Positions 16,752 to 25,297 of a stretch of 64,000 nucleotides of DNA are shown here, piece after piece. The stretch covers positions 30,038 to 94,037 of the forward strand of contig JBJKQL010000036.1 in assembly GCA_046705265.1 (NCBI GenBank), written 5' to 3'. The stretch comes from JAJYTL01 sp046705265. GTDB taxonomy: Bacteria; Pseudomonadota; Alphaproteobacteria; Ferrovibrionales; Ferrovibrionaceae. The notes beneath the pieces were generated by a model. The model was not told where the DNA came from and ran no database searches. It worked only from the letters and a program-made list of their open reading frames with translations. Positions within the stretch are counted from its first letter, which is position 1. Each line of letters starts with the position of its first letter. Made by a program: the position numbers and the translations under genes.

Positions 16752-18635
16752 TCAGCTGGTCCGTTCTGTGGTGCCATAGAGGCCGGCAGCTGCCGGACGC
16801 GCCAACGGCGCGAGAATCTGGGTTTGAAGCATCACGTCGTGGGCGATCGCAGCGGCACGTGAGCTTTCGCCGCCATGTTCTATGACAAAGGCTGCGGCAT
16901 AGCGCGGCGAATCTTCTGGCGCGAAGCAAATGAAGAGGCCGTGGTCGCGTTCGATCCAGGGAACCAGTTTATAGCGGTTAAGACCGATCGTCCGCACCTT
17001 GAGATGACGTGCCTGGGCAGTGCCAGTCTTTCCAGCCATGGCGAAGCCAGGCTCGGTGATGCGTTGGGCATAGGCGGTGCCGTAGGGGCTGCTGGTCACA
17101 AGCTTCATGGCCGAGAGAATGACTTCGACATTGGCGCGGTTCAGGCCAAGCGAGTTGTGGGTCGGGTTGGCCGCCGCCTGCGGCATGTCGTTTGCCGCCA
17201 TGACCGCGGGATTGCGCACAAGTCGCGGCGTGACGCCAAAGCCACCGTTCGAGAGCCGCGCCGCCATGACCGCGAGTTGCAGCGGTGTCACCAGGACATA
17301 ACCTTGTCCGATGCCGGTGATCAGCGTTTCGCCCGGCTCCCACGGCCGGCCGAGCGTGTTTTCCTTCCAGGCCGGGGTGGGGATAAGACCCGATGCTTCG
17401 CCGGGCAGGTCGATTCCAGTGGCGTGGCCGAAGCCGAAGCGATGCGCCATTTCCGCGATGTTGTTCACTCCCGTGCGGTGGGCGACATTGTAAAAATAGA
17501 CATCGCAGGACTGCTCGATCGCGTGTTCGAGGTCGATCCACCCATGACCGCCGAGCTTCCAGCAATGGAAAACGGCATTACCAAGGCGGTAATAGCCGGG
17601 ACAGAAGAACTCGGTACTCGGCTGGATGGCGCCGCATTCAAGCCCGGCCAGGGCGACGACCGGCTTGAACGTCGAACCGGGCGGAAATTGCCCGGTGACC
17701 GCGAGATCGTTGAGGGGGTGCCGGTGATCGCTGTTGAGCTGGTGCCATTCCGTGTTGGTGATGCCGAGGACGAAGTCGTTCGGATCATAGGACGGTGTCG
17801 AGGCCATGGCCAAGATGTCGCCGGTCGTGACGTCGAGAACGACGCCCGTCGCGATACGGTGAGCGGCCAAGCGCTGGCTTAAAAAGCTCTGCAGGCGCGC
17901 GTCGATGGTCAAGTTTATGTTGAGGCCTGGGGTGCCGTTATTTCGTTGCAGTTCGCGCACTTCGCGTCCCATGGCGTTGACCTCGACGCGGCGGTAGCCG
18001 GCCTTACCGCGAAGCGCGAGGTCATAGTGCTTTTCGATCCCATTCTTCCCGACCTGAAATCCCGGCAACTCCAAGAGGGGATCATTTCGGACATTCTTCT
18101 CAGTTGGGGCACCGACATAGCCGAGAATATGGGCGAGTTCATCGCCCATCGGATAGTGCCGCGTCAGGCCGACCCCGAGCTGTACGCCTGGCAGCGACGG
18201 GATAAGAACATTGACACGCGCGAATTGGTTCCAAGTCAGGTGGTTTGCCACCGTGACCGGAATGAAGGAATCCCGCTTTTCGATCTGCTGCTCGATGTCG
18301 CGTCGCTTCTCGGCATCGATCGGGATGATCTCGGCGAGCTTATCGAGCGTTGCGCCGACGTTATCCGCCTGTTCTGGTAGGAGCAGCACGCGGTAGTTGC
18401 GTTTGTTGGTAGCGACATCCGCGCCAAAGCGATCGAAGATGCGGCCGCGTACCGGCACGATGAAACGGACGCCGATGCTGTTGTCGCGGGCAAGCAGCTT
18501 GTATTTTGACGCCTCCACGACCTCAAGATAATAGAGTCGTCCGACCAGGGCGCCGATCAGCCCGATCTGCGCCCCGCTGACCAATATGGCTCGGCGCGTC
18601 AAAACCTTGTAGCGATCAGAGTCCCGGCGATCCAT
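16752..18635 (-). CDS. mrdA: Penicillin-binding protein 2
   Basis: Class B transpeptidase of the elongasome; 627 residues. One N-terminal membrane anchor lies near residues 15-38, followed by the PBP dimerisation region (VPVRGRIFDRFG). The transpeptidase domain carries the active-site STFK (Ser321, Lys324) and the KTG motif in MAGKTGTAQ. It crosslinks peptidoglycan in the periplasm alongside RodA. It sits between mreD and rodA in the usual alphaproteobacterial order. Confidence 0.96.
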   Translation of the reverse strand: MDRRDSDRYKVLTRRAILVSGAQIGLIGALVGRLYYLEVVEASKYKLLARDNSIGVRFIVPVRGRIFDRFGADVATNKRNYRVLLLPEQADNVGATLDKLAEIIPIDAEKRRDIEQQIEKRDSFIPVTVANHLTWNQFARVNVLIPSLPGVQLGVGLTRHYPMGDELAHILGYVGAPTEKNVRNDPLLELPGFQVGKNGIEKHYDLALRGKAGYRRVEVNAMGREVRELQRNNGTPGLNINLTIDARLQSFLSQRLAAHRIATGVVLDVTTGDILAMASTPSYDPNDFVLGITNTEWHQLNSDHRHPLNDLAVTGQFPPGSTFKPVVALAGLECGAIQPSTEFFCPGYYRLGNAVFHCWKLGGHGWIDLEHAIEQSCDVYFYNVAHRTGVNNIAEMAHRFGFGHATGIDLPGEASGLIPTPAWKENTLGRPWEPGETLITGIGQGYVLVTPLQLAVMAARLSNGGFGVTPRLVRNPAVMAANDMPQAAANPTHNSLGLNRANVEVILSAMKLVTSSPYGTAYAQRITEPGFAMAGKTGTAQARHLKVRTIGLNRYKLVPWIERDHGLFICFAPEDSPRYAAAFVIEHGGESSRAAAIAHDVMLQTQILAPLARPAAAGLYGTTERTS

Positions 18636-18638
18636 GGC

Positions 18639-19154
18639 CTAGCGATACTTGATGACCCGCTGCTCGACATGGCTGAAGGCCCAGGCGAACGGCGGATAGA
18701 GCGCAATCGTCAGCGCTGCGCTGGCTGCAACCGGTCCAAGGTCAAGCATTCTCTCAAAGAAGATACTGCCGATAGCCCAGCGGAACAATTCAGCGCCGAT
18801 CGTGATCAGGCCGAATCCAGACCAGCTAATAAAGAAGGGATTGCCGGCGAGGATACGGCGTTGTGAAACCGACAGTTCTCGGACCACCACAAATACCAGG
18901 GCAGTCAAGCCGATAACGCCGCCGCTCAGGAGATCTTGTAGCAACCCGAGAATAAATACCACCACGACCGGCATCAGCGTGGGGCGATAAACACTCCAGT
19001 AATAGATTGCCGTCAAGGCGAGAAGCGGCGTGATTCGCGCGAGATCAGGAATCTCAAACGGAACAACGCTCAATAGGATAAGAACGAGCACGACCACTAC
19101 CGGCGTGATGCCTTGAACACCGCGCCGCACTTGCTCGCCCAGGGGCAGGATCAT
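18639..19154 (-). CDS. mreD: Rod shape-determining protein MreD
   Basis: A 171-residue integral membrane protein with about five hydrophobic segments, typical of MreD, which links MreC to the rest of the elongasome. The sequence is weakly conserved (LALTAIYYWSVYRP and GLLQDLLSGGVIGLTAL are the best family features), so the assignment leans on position. Its ATG overlaps the mreC stop by four bases, and mrdA starts 3 bp after its end. Confidence 0.9.
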   Translation of the reverse strand: MILPLGEQVRRGVQGITPVVVVLVLILLSVVPFEIPDLARITPLLALTAIYYWSVYRPTLMPVVVVFILGLLQDLLSGGVIGLTALVFVVVRELSVSQRRILAGNPFFISWSGFGLITIGAELFRWAIGSIFFERMLDLGPVAASAALTIALYPPFAWAFSHVEQRVIKYR

Positions 19155-20053
19155 TGCTTTGATAATGCGCGACGTTGTCTCGAGGCTACGCTCGCGCTTT
19201 CCGATGTGGCGTCCTTCGGGGCTGTCAGGCGATAACGGACGACACTGACGAACTCGACCTTATCGTCGTCGACATAGGGTCGAACCTGGACGGCTGTGCC
19301 CATGACTCGGGTTACGACGCCCACGGGCAAGCCCGGCGGAAACAAGCCGCCATCGCCTGATGTCACAACTTCGTCGCCAGGATGCGCCTTGGCGCGGGCC
19401 GGAAGATAGGTGAGATCGGGCTGCGGTGAATTGTTGCCGATCAGGATGCCGCGGTAGCCCGAACCGGCGAGGCGCACCGGCACCCGCGAGTTGAGGTCGG
19501 TGAGGAGCAGGATACGGGCAGAGCGATTGCCGACCTCGACGATGCGACCGACCAAGCCGCCCGCCGCGATCACCGCCTGATTAGGCACGATTCCGTTTTC
19601 AGAGCCAGCAGCGAGCAGCAGCGTCCGCACAAAAGGGCTTCCCGAATCGCCAACGACGCGAGCGGATATGAAGGTCGGCGCTGGGCTTCGAGTCATCCTA
19701 AGAAGGTGACGGAGGTGGCGATTCTCATACCGATAGCGCACGGCAAGTTGCCGCCACGTCTGGAGCCGCGCATTTTCTTCCCGAAGCTGAACATTTTCTG
19801 CACGCAGGCTGGTCCAGGCCCGTGCTTCCGCGATGACGTTTCTTGCCGCTTGCACGGGTTGCTGGATGACGGCGAGGATCGGTGTTACGGCGTCAGTCAG
19901 GAAAATTCGCCAGTTCGTGATCAGCGGCGCGTCCGCCTTTCCAAGAATCACGAGGCCAAGGGCCGTCATGACAAGCAGCGCTGCGGCGAATCGCTGAACC
20001 GTCGCTTTGAGCGAGAGACCCAGGGTGGAAATGCCGTTACCCCTTAGACGCAC
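19151..20053 (-). CDS. mreC: Rod shape-determining protein MreC
   Basis: A 300-residue bitopic protein: one membrane segment near residues 22-42, then a coiled coil rich in Arg/Glu/Leu (about residues 75-110), then the periplasmic beta domain with NQAVIAAGGLVGRIVEVG and the TDLNSRVPVR segment. MreC assembles around the elongasome and activates PBP2 (known). It is followed directly by mreD through an ATGA overlap and is separated from mreB by 152 bp in which I see no gene. Confidence 0.94.
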   Translation of the reverse strand: MRLRGNGISTLGLSLKATVQRFAAALLVMTALGLVILGKADAPLITNWRIFLTDAVTPILAVIQQPVQAARNVIAEARAWTSLRAENVQLREENARLQTWRQLAVRYRYENRHLRHLLRMTRSPAPTFISARVVGDSGSPFVRTLLLAAGSENGIVPNQAVIAAGGLVGRIVEVGNRSARILLLTDLNSRVPVRLAGSGYRGILIGNNSPQPDLTYLPARAKAHPGDEVVTSGDGGLFPPGLPVGVVTRVMGTAVQVRPYVDDDKVEFVSVVRYRLTAPKDATSESASVASRQRRALSKQ

Positions 20054-20205
20054 GTGTCGCCCTTCATCCCCTTAGTGCGGCCCTCTCGGGTGTTGTCAGC
20101 TCTTGTTCTTCTTCCTGCGCGCCCTGAGCTGTTGCCATGCACGGTTATATCTGCAACCGCGCCCCCAACGATTTAGCAATAATCCGTTAACCGAACAATA
20201 ACAGA

Positions 20206-21246
20206 TCAATAAGGCGTATAGAGCACATGACGCAAGCTTCGCATGTCTTCGATAGCTCGGCCGGTACCGAGCGCGACACATGAGAGCGGCTCGTCCGCAA
20301 TGGTTACGGGCAAGCCGGTCGCGTGCCGCAGCACGTAATCCAGGTTGCCAAGCAGCGCGCCGCCACCGGTGAGCACTATGCCCTTGTCGACGATATCGGC
20401 CGCGAGTTCTGGTGCAGTATGTTCAAGCGCAACTTTTACCGCCTCGACGATGGCTCCGACCGGCTCGGCCAAGCTCTCGGCTATCTGGCGTTGGCTCACC
20501 ACCAGTTCCTTCGGAACGCCGTTCATCAGATCGCGGCCCTTGATCTCCATGACCAAACCATTGCCGTCTTCGGGTGGGCACGCAGAGCCGATCTGTTTCT
20601 TGATCCGTTCCGCACTGGCTTCGCCAATCAGGAGATTATGGTTGCGCCGGATATAGGCAATGATCGCTTCGTCCATCTTGTCGCCGCCCACGCGGACCGA
20701 GCGAGAATAGACGATGCCGCCGAGCGATAGTACCGCGACTTCGGTGGTGCCGCCGCCGACGTCGACGACCATGGAGCCGGTCGGTTCGGTCACCGGCAGT
20801 CCGGCGCCAATTGCCGCCGCCATCGGCTCTTCGATAAGATAGACGCGGCGGGCGCCGGCACTTTCCGCTGATTCTTGAATGGCCCGACGCTCGACCGCGG
20901 TCGAACCCGACGGCACGCAGATGATCACCTGCGGCGAAGCAAAGGACCGCCGGTTGTGCACCTTGCGGATGAAATGCTTGATCATCTCCTCGGCGATTTC
21001 GAAGTCGGCGATCACCCCGTCGCGCAAGGGGCGAATGGCCTCGATATTGCCGGGCGTACGGCCCAGCATCAGTTTGGCTTCATCGCCAACGGCAAGCACC
21101 TGCTTCTTGCCTCGCAGGTTGACGATCGCGACCACCGAAGGTTCGTTGAGGACAATGCCACGACCCTTCACATAGACTAGCGTATTCGCTGTTCCCAGGT
21201 CGATCGCCATATCGGCCGACATCATGCCGAGCAGTTTGGAAAGCAT
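20206..21246 (-). CDS. mreB: Actin-like rod shape protein MreB
   Basis: A bacterial actin that forms membrane-associated filaments directing lateral wall synthesis. The 346-residue protein has the phosphate-1 motif AIDLGTANTLVY, the VDVGGGTTEVAVLSLGG loop and VLTGGGALLGNLD. It is preceded by the short N-terminal helix MLSKLLGMMS that could aid membrane binding. The start is ATG 21246 rather than the GTG/ATG five codons upstream. It heads the mreB-mreC-mreD-mrdA-rodA operon. Confidence 0.97.
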   Translation of the reverse strand: MLSKLLGMMSADMAIDLGTANTLVYVKGRGIVLNEPSVVAIVNLRGKKQVLAVGDEAKLMLGRTPGNIEAIRPLRDGVIADFEIAEEMIKHFIRKVHNRRSFASPQVIICVPSGSTAVERRAIQESAESAGARRVYLIEEPMAAAIGAGLPVTEPTGSMVVDVGGGTTEVAVLSLGGIVYSRSVRVGGDKMDEAIIAYIRRNHNLLIGEASAERIKKQIGSACPPEDGNGLVMEIKGRDLMNGVPKELVVSQRQIAESLAEPVGAIVEAVKVALEHTAPELAADIVDKGIVLTGGGALLGNLDYVLRHATGLPVTIADEPLSCVALGTGRAIEDMRSLRHVLYTPY

Positions 21247-21353
21247 ACGGTCTCCGTTCAACGCCTAACCATAAGGCAGCCGGCTCAACGGTCGATTTGG
21301 CCGCTGGGCCGGCTGCTGAAAATCATCCCCCCGGTGCGCTGCGCGGATCCGGG

Positions 21354-22964
21354 TTACGCCAACAGGGCGGTCGGGGCGCTTTTCGTGCGCTTGACCAGAA
21401 TCTTGTTCAACGCGTTTACATAGGCCCGCCCGGCGGAGACCAGGGTATCTGGGTCCGCTGCTTGGCCGTTCGCCGTGCGACCCTGCTCCTCGAGTCGCAC
21501 CGTCACTTCGGCCTGCGCATCTGTACCTTCGGTCACGGCATGGACCTGGAACAGCCTCAGGTTGGCGGTATGCGGGAACAAGGCCTTGATGGCGTTGAAA
21601 GTGGCATCGACCGGGCCGTTGCCGGTCGCCGTCGTGTCTTTCTGCTCGCCGTCGATCTCTAGCGTAAGTGTTGCCGTTTGGGGGCCCTCCGACCCGCAGA
21701 CCACCTTCAGGCTCACGAACCGAATGCGGTCCTGGCCGCGGAAAACCGTGTCATCAACGAGAGCGATGAGGTCCTCGTCGAAAACTTCCCGTTTTCGATC
21801 CGCAAGATCCTTGAACCGGCGAAAGGCGTCGGCGAGCGCGTTCTCGCCCAAGCTGTCGTAGCCAAGTTCGCGCAGTTTCTCGCGGAACGCATGGCGCCCA
21901 GACAGTTTGCCCAGCACCAGCTTCGATTGGTTGAGGCCAACCGATTCCGGCGTCATGATCTCATAGGTGCCGGCGTTCTTCAGCATACCATCCTGGTGGA
22001 TGCCTGACTCATGGGCGAAGGCATTTGCGCCGACAATCGCCTTGTTGTTCTGCACCAGGAAACCGGTGACCGATGAGACGAGACGCGAGGTGCGGGTGAT
22101 TTCCTCGGTCCGGATGCCAGTCCTGAACGGCAGTAGATCGTTCCGCGTCCGAATCGCCATGACGATTTCTTCGAGCGCCGCGTTGCCGGCACGTTCGCCG
22201 AGGCCGTTGATGGTGCATTCCACCTGCCGCGCGCCGGCTTGGACGGCGGCCAGCGAATTCGCGACGGCGAGGCCGAGATCGTTGTGGCAATGGGTGGAAA
22301 GCCGTGCCTTGTCGATGTTTGGCACGCGCGTGATGAGCGCCTGGAAGAGCCGGGAATATTCATCCGGCAGGGTATAGCCGACGGTGTCGGGAACGTTGAT
22401 CGTGGTGGCCCCGGCCTTGATCGCGCTCTCGACCAGACGGCAAAGGAAATCTATGTCGGAACGGGTGCCGTCCTCACAGCTCCACTCGATGTCGTCGCAG
22501 AGGTTGCGGGCATGGGTGACGCTTGCGATCACGGCCTCATGTACCTGCTGTGGCTGCATCTGAAGCTTGAATTTCATGTGCAACGGCGACGTGGAGATGA
22601 AGGTGTGGATGCGTGGCCGCACGGCGGGCTTCAATGCTTCGGCGGCGCGGTCTATGTCCTTGCGACCCGCACGGGCGAGACCGCAAACGACCGTCTTCTT
22701 CAATAACTTGGCGATATTTTGAACGGCTTCGAAATCGCCGTTCGAGGAAATCGGAAAGCCCGCTTCAATCACGTCAACACCCAAGCTTTCGAGCGCTTCC
22801 GCGATCCTCAGCTTTTCCTCAAGATTCATGCTCGCGCCGGGCGACTGCTCACCGTCGCGCAAGGTCGTATCGAAAATCACAACTCGGTTTTTGTCATCAA
22901 CGCTGTTATTCGCGCGATTATTGTTATCTTTGCCGCTTTTCGCGGGCACCACAGGCGTGTTCAT
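21354..22964 (-). CDS. leuA: 2-isopropylmalate synthase
   Basis: Condenses acetyl-CoA with 2-ketoisovalerate, the first committed step to leucine. The 536-residue protein has the catalytic start IFDTTLRDGEQSPGASM, the metal-binding STHCHNDLGLAVANSLAA and NGLGERAGNAALEE, and the C-terminal leucine-sensing domain (from about residue 425, with FQVHAVTEGTDAQAEV), so feedback inhibition by leucine is expected. The ribosome binding site AAGGATAGGAAC precedes ATG 22964. A structured leader with a possible leader peptide lies just upstream. The N-terminal 25 residues are polar and Asn-rich. Confidence 0.96.
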   Translation of the reverse strand: MNTPVVPAKSGKDNNNRANNSVDDKNRVVIFDTTLRDGEQSPGASMNLEEKLRIAEALESLGVDVIEAGFPISSNGDFEAVQNIAKLLKKTVVCGLARAGRKDIDRAAEALKPAVRPRIHTFISTSPLHMKFKLQMQPQQVHEAVIASVTHARNLCDDIEWSCEDGTRSDIDFLCRLVESAIKAGATTINVPDTVGYTLPDEYSRLFQALITRVPNIDKARLSTHCHNDLGLAVANSLAAVQAGARQVECTINGLGERAGNAALEEIVMAIRTRNDLLPFRTGIRTEEITRTSRLVSSVTGFLVQNNKAIVGANAFAHESGIHQDGMLKNAGTYEIMTPESVGLNQSKLVLGKLSGRHAFREKLRELGYDSLGENALADAFRRFKDLADRKREVFDEDLIALVDDTVFRGQDRIRFVSLKVVCGSEGPQTATLTLEIDGEQKDTTATGNGPVDATFNAIKALFPHTANLRLFQVHAVTEGTDAQAEVTVRLEEQGRTANGQAADPDTLVSAGRAYVNALNKILVKRTKSAPTALLA

Positions 22965-23011
22965 TGTTCCTATCCTTCAGAGATCGAGCCCCATTCATGC
23001 TTAGTTCTTAT

Positions 23012-23057
23012 GCCCCTGCTCGGTTATCGGCTGCCAGCCGACGACCCGATCAGGGGC
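23012..23057 (-). promoter_or_regulatory. Three-tier hairpin in the leuA leader
   Basis: On the leuA-sense strand GCCCCTG (23057-23051) pairs with CAGGGGC (23018-23012). After one mismatch TCGG pairs with CCGA, and inside these TCGGCT-GGC-AGCCGA forms a perfect 6-bp stem with a three-base loop. The structure ends 47 nt before the leuA ATG and has no U-tract, so it is not a simple terminator. A smaller hairpin, GAGTC-CCTTC-GACTC (23082-23068), lies immediately upstream. Confidence 0.5.
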
Positions 23058-23199
23058 GACTAAGCGAGAGTCGAAGGGACTCGCGGCCTGTGGCGGCAAC
23101 GACGCGGGTCCGCAGCGCAAAGCCAAAAAGCCGGCGAGCCTGGGGCTCTCCGCTCACATCTTTGGCGCTGACGAGTTGGCCTCTCACGTCCAGTTCCAT
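23050..23199 (-). CDS. Candidate leuA leader peptide (49 aa)
   Basis: A short open frame, ATG 23199 to TGA 23050, upstream of leuA. It has seven Leu codons in 49, three of them in the five codons just before the end (residues 42-46, SLRLSLSRP). Its stop overlaps the 5-prime arm of the large leader hairpin at 23012-23057. This is the layout expected if ribosome stalling at Leu codons alters leader folding. Against it, there is only a weak ribosome binding site (GCGGTAGG) and the overall Leu content is only moderately raised. Not proven to be translated. Confidence 0.3.
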   Translation of the reverse strand: MELDVRGQLVSAKDVSGEPQARRLFGFALRTRVVAATGRESLRLSLSRP

Positions 23200-23234
23200 C
23201 CTACCGCACACAAACGCTGTCTCAGAACACTGCC

Positions 23235-23280
23235 TCGACAGTTTCCCTATATGCGGTTAACGCGAAGTTAAAACTGTCGA
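23235..23280. repeat. 10-bp inverted repeat upstream of leuA
   Basis: TCGACAGTTT (23235-23244) and AAACTGTCGA (23271-23280) are perfect inverted copies separated by 26 bp that include GTTAAC. They could be a bipartite operator or cruciform in the leuA promoter region. The rest of the interval 22965-23600 holds the leader described separately, the ilvC terminator and no other gene that I can support. Confidence 0.45.
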
Positions 23281-23340
23281 CAAGAACAGAACCCTTGTAC
23301 GCCGAATTTACGGCGTGTCGCAATACCTTTATATACTTAA

Positions 23341-23369
23341 TAACAAAAATCGGCACTTAGGCACCGATT
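23341..23369 (-). terminator. Probable ilvC terminator
   Basis: On the minus strand AATCGG (23369-23364) and CCGATT (23353-23348) form a stem closing a 10-nt loop, followed by TTTTTGTTA. It lies about 230 bp beyond the ilvC stop and ahead of the leuA promoter region. Confidence 0.4.
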
Positions 23370-23600
23370 GCTGTGCCCGCGAGATCGCTGGCGCCGGTGT
23401 CTATTTGCGGCGGCTAACGCTCAAATCCACGGCACGGCCATGTGATCGGGATCAAGGCTTTGGTTTTGGCCGCTAGGGCAGCTTCGCTTGATCCCCCGTA
23501 TTGTCTCGGCGTTGGGAGACCAAGCGCTAGCCCATTGAATTGGCATGCTAAACGGAGGCGGCGCTGATGCTCAGACTGAGCGCGTCGGCTGTCGTCCAAG

Positions 23601-24620
23601 CTAGTTTCGGGCCTTATCCACCAGCCGATTCTGGCCAATCCAAGGCATCATCGCCCGGAGTTTCTCGCCCACCTGTTCGATCGGATGACTGGCAGAACGG
23701 TGACGCATGGCCTTGAACGAGGTCTGGTTGACGCGATTTTCCAGCATCCATTCCCGGGTAAAGTGGCCGGATTGAATTTCACTTAGAACACGGCGCATTT
23801 CCTCGCGCACGGCGGCGTTGATAATGCGCGGACCGCGGGTGTACTCGCCGTATTCGGCGGTGTTGGAGACCGAATAGTTCATGTTGGCGATCCCGCCCTC
23901 ATAGATCAGGTCGACGATTAGCTTGACCTCGTGCACGCATTCGAAATAGGCCATCTCCGGGGCATACCCGGCTGCGACCAAGGTTTCGTAGCCGGCGGTA
24001 ATCAATTCGACCAACCCGCCGCATAGCACGCTTTGCTCGCCGAAAAGATCAGTCTCGCATTCCTCACGAAAGGTGGTCTCGATGACGCCAGCGCGGCCGC
24101 CGCCAATGGCTGCGCCGTACGAAAGACCGATCTCCTGCGCGTTACCGGTTGCATTCTGCGCCACCGCAAGAAGACAAGGCACGCCGGCGCCGCGGAGATA
24201 TTCGGAGCGAACCGTATGGCCCGGCCCTTTCGGCGCGATCATGAAGACATCGAGATCGGCGCGCGGCTCGATAAGATTGAAATGAATGTTGAGGCCGTGC
24301 GCGAATGCGAGCGCGGCACCTTGTTTGAGATTGGGATGGAGCTCGGCGGTGTAGAGTTCGCCCTGAGTCTCGTCCGGGGTCAGCACCATGACGACGTCGG
24401 CCCAGCGCGCAGCCTCGGCCGGGCTCTTGACCTCGAAGCCTGCGGCTTCGGCCTTCTTGACGCCGGCAGAGCCGGATCGTAGGGCGACGATGACGTTTTT
24501 GGTGCCGGAATCCTTCAGGTTCAGGGCATGGGCATGGCCTTGGCTGCCGAACCCGACAATCGCCACCTTCTTTCCCTTGATCAAGTTCACGTCGGCGTCG
24601 CGGTCGTAATAGACACGCAT
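23601..24620 (-). CDS. ilvC: Ketol-acid reductoisomerase
   Basis: NADPH- and Mg-dependent enzyme that isomerises and reduces acetolactate or acetohydroxybutyrate, the second step to valine and isoleucine. At 339 residues it is a class I KARI. The Rossmann motif VGFGSQGHAHALNL lies near residue 22, and the knotted C-terminal domain carries the metal-binding DLFGEQSVLCGG and FECVHEVKLIVDLIYEGG. ATG 24620 follows the strong site GGAGGGAGCC. It lies 87 bp after ilvN on the same strand. Confidence 0.97.
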   Translation of the reverse strand: MRVYYDRDADVNLIKGKKVAIVGFGSQGHAHALNLKDSGTKNVIVALRSGSAGVKKAEAAGFEVKSPAEAARWADVVMVLTPDETQGELYTAELHPNLKQGAALAFAHGLNIHFNLIEPRADLDVFMIAPKGPGHTVRSEYLRGAGVPCLLAVAQNATGNAQEIGLSYGAAIGGGRAGVIETTFREECETDLFGEQSVLCGGLVELITAGYETLVAAGYAPEMAYFECVHEVKLIVDLIYEGGIANMNYSVSNTAEYGEYTRGPRIINAAVREEMRRVLSEIQSGHFTREWMLENRVNQTSFKAMRHRSASHPIEQVGEKLRAMMPWIGQNRLVDKARN

Positions 24621-24707
24621 GGCTCCCTCCTTCTGCAATAGAATATCCGGGATTAGCCCGGAGTTTGTCTGGTTCGTCTTTTCCGTCCCGCATCCTGGAA
24701 CGAAGCG

Positions 24708-25226
24708 TTACATGCTGCCGGCTCCGCGTTGGATCGCAACCGAGCCGGTGCGCGATAGGTCGACCATGCCAAGGTCGCGCATCAGGCCAATAAAGGCGTC
24801 GAGCTTCTCGGTCGAGCCGGAAATCTCGAAGACGAAGGAATCACGAGTGGAATCAAGCGCCCGGGCGCGGAAGATGTCAGCGATGCGGAGCGCCTCGACT
24901 CGCTTTTCGCCGGCACCGACGACCTTGACCAAGGCGAGTTCGCGGCTGATAAATGGCCCCTCGGTGGTGAGATCCGAAACCTTGTGGACCGGCACTAGGC
25001 GGAAGAGCTGCGCCTTGATCTGCTCGATCACCATCGGCGTGCCCGAAGTCACCACGGTGATGCGGGAAAGATTGTTTGCCGGATCCACTGAGGCCACGGT
25101 CAAGCTCTCAATATTGTAGCCGCGACTCGAAAACAAGCCGATAACTCGGGCCAGTACGCCCGCTTCGTTGTCCACAAGCACGGCAATCGTATGTTGCTCG
25201 ACCGCTTCGTTTCGCACGTTGCTCAC
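24708..25226 (-). CDS. ilvN: Acetolactate synthase small (regulatory) subunit
   Basis: Regulatory ACT-domain subunit that activates the catalytic subunit and confers valine inhibition. The N-terminal ACT domain reads HTIAVLVDNEAGVLARVIGLFSSRGYNIESLTV, in overlapping segments of the family pattern, and a C-terminal ACT-like domain follows from about residue 90. I prefer GTG 25226 (172 residues) because GAGGG lies 7 nt upstream; an ATG at 25271 would add 15 unconserved residues. It lies 71 bp downstream of ilvB in the same operon. Confidence 0.94.
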   Translation of the reverse strand: MSNVRNEAVEQHTIAVLVDNEAGVLARVIGLFSSRGYNIESLTVASVDPANNLSRITVVTSGTPMVIEQIKAQLFRLVPVHKVSDLTTEGPFISRELALVKVVGAGEKRVEALRIADIFRARALDSTRDSFVFEISGSTEKLDAFIGLMRDLGMVDLSRTGSVAIQRGAGSM

Positions 25227-25297
25227 GGCAATCCCTCTTGCCAAGCGGGCGTCCCCATTCTTCCTGCGCATGCCGGGAACGGGTGACCCGGACTGGA

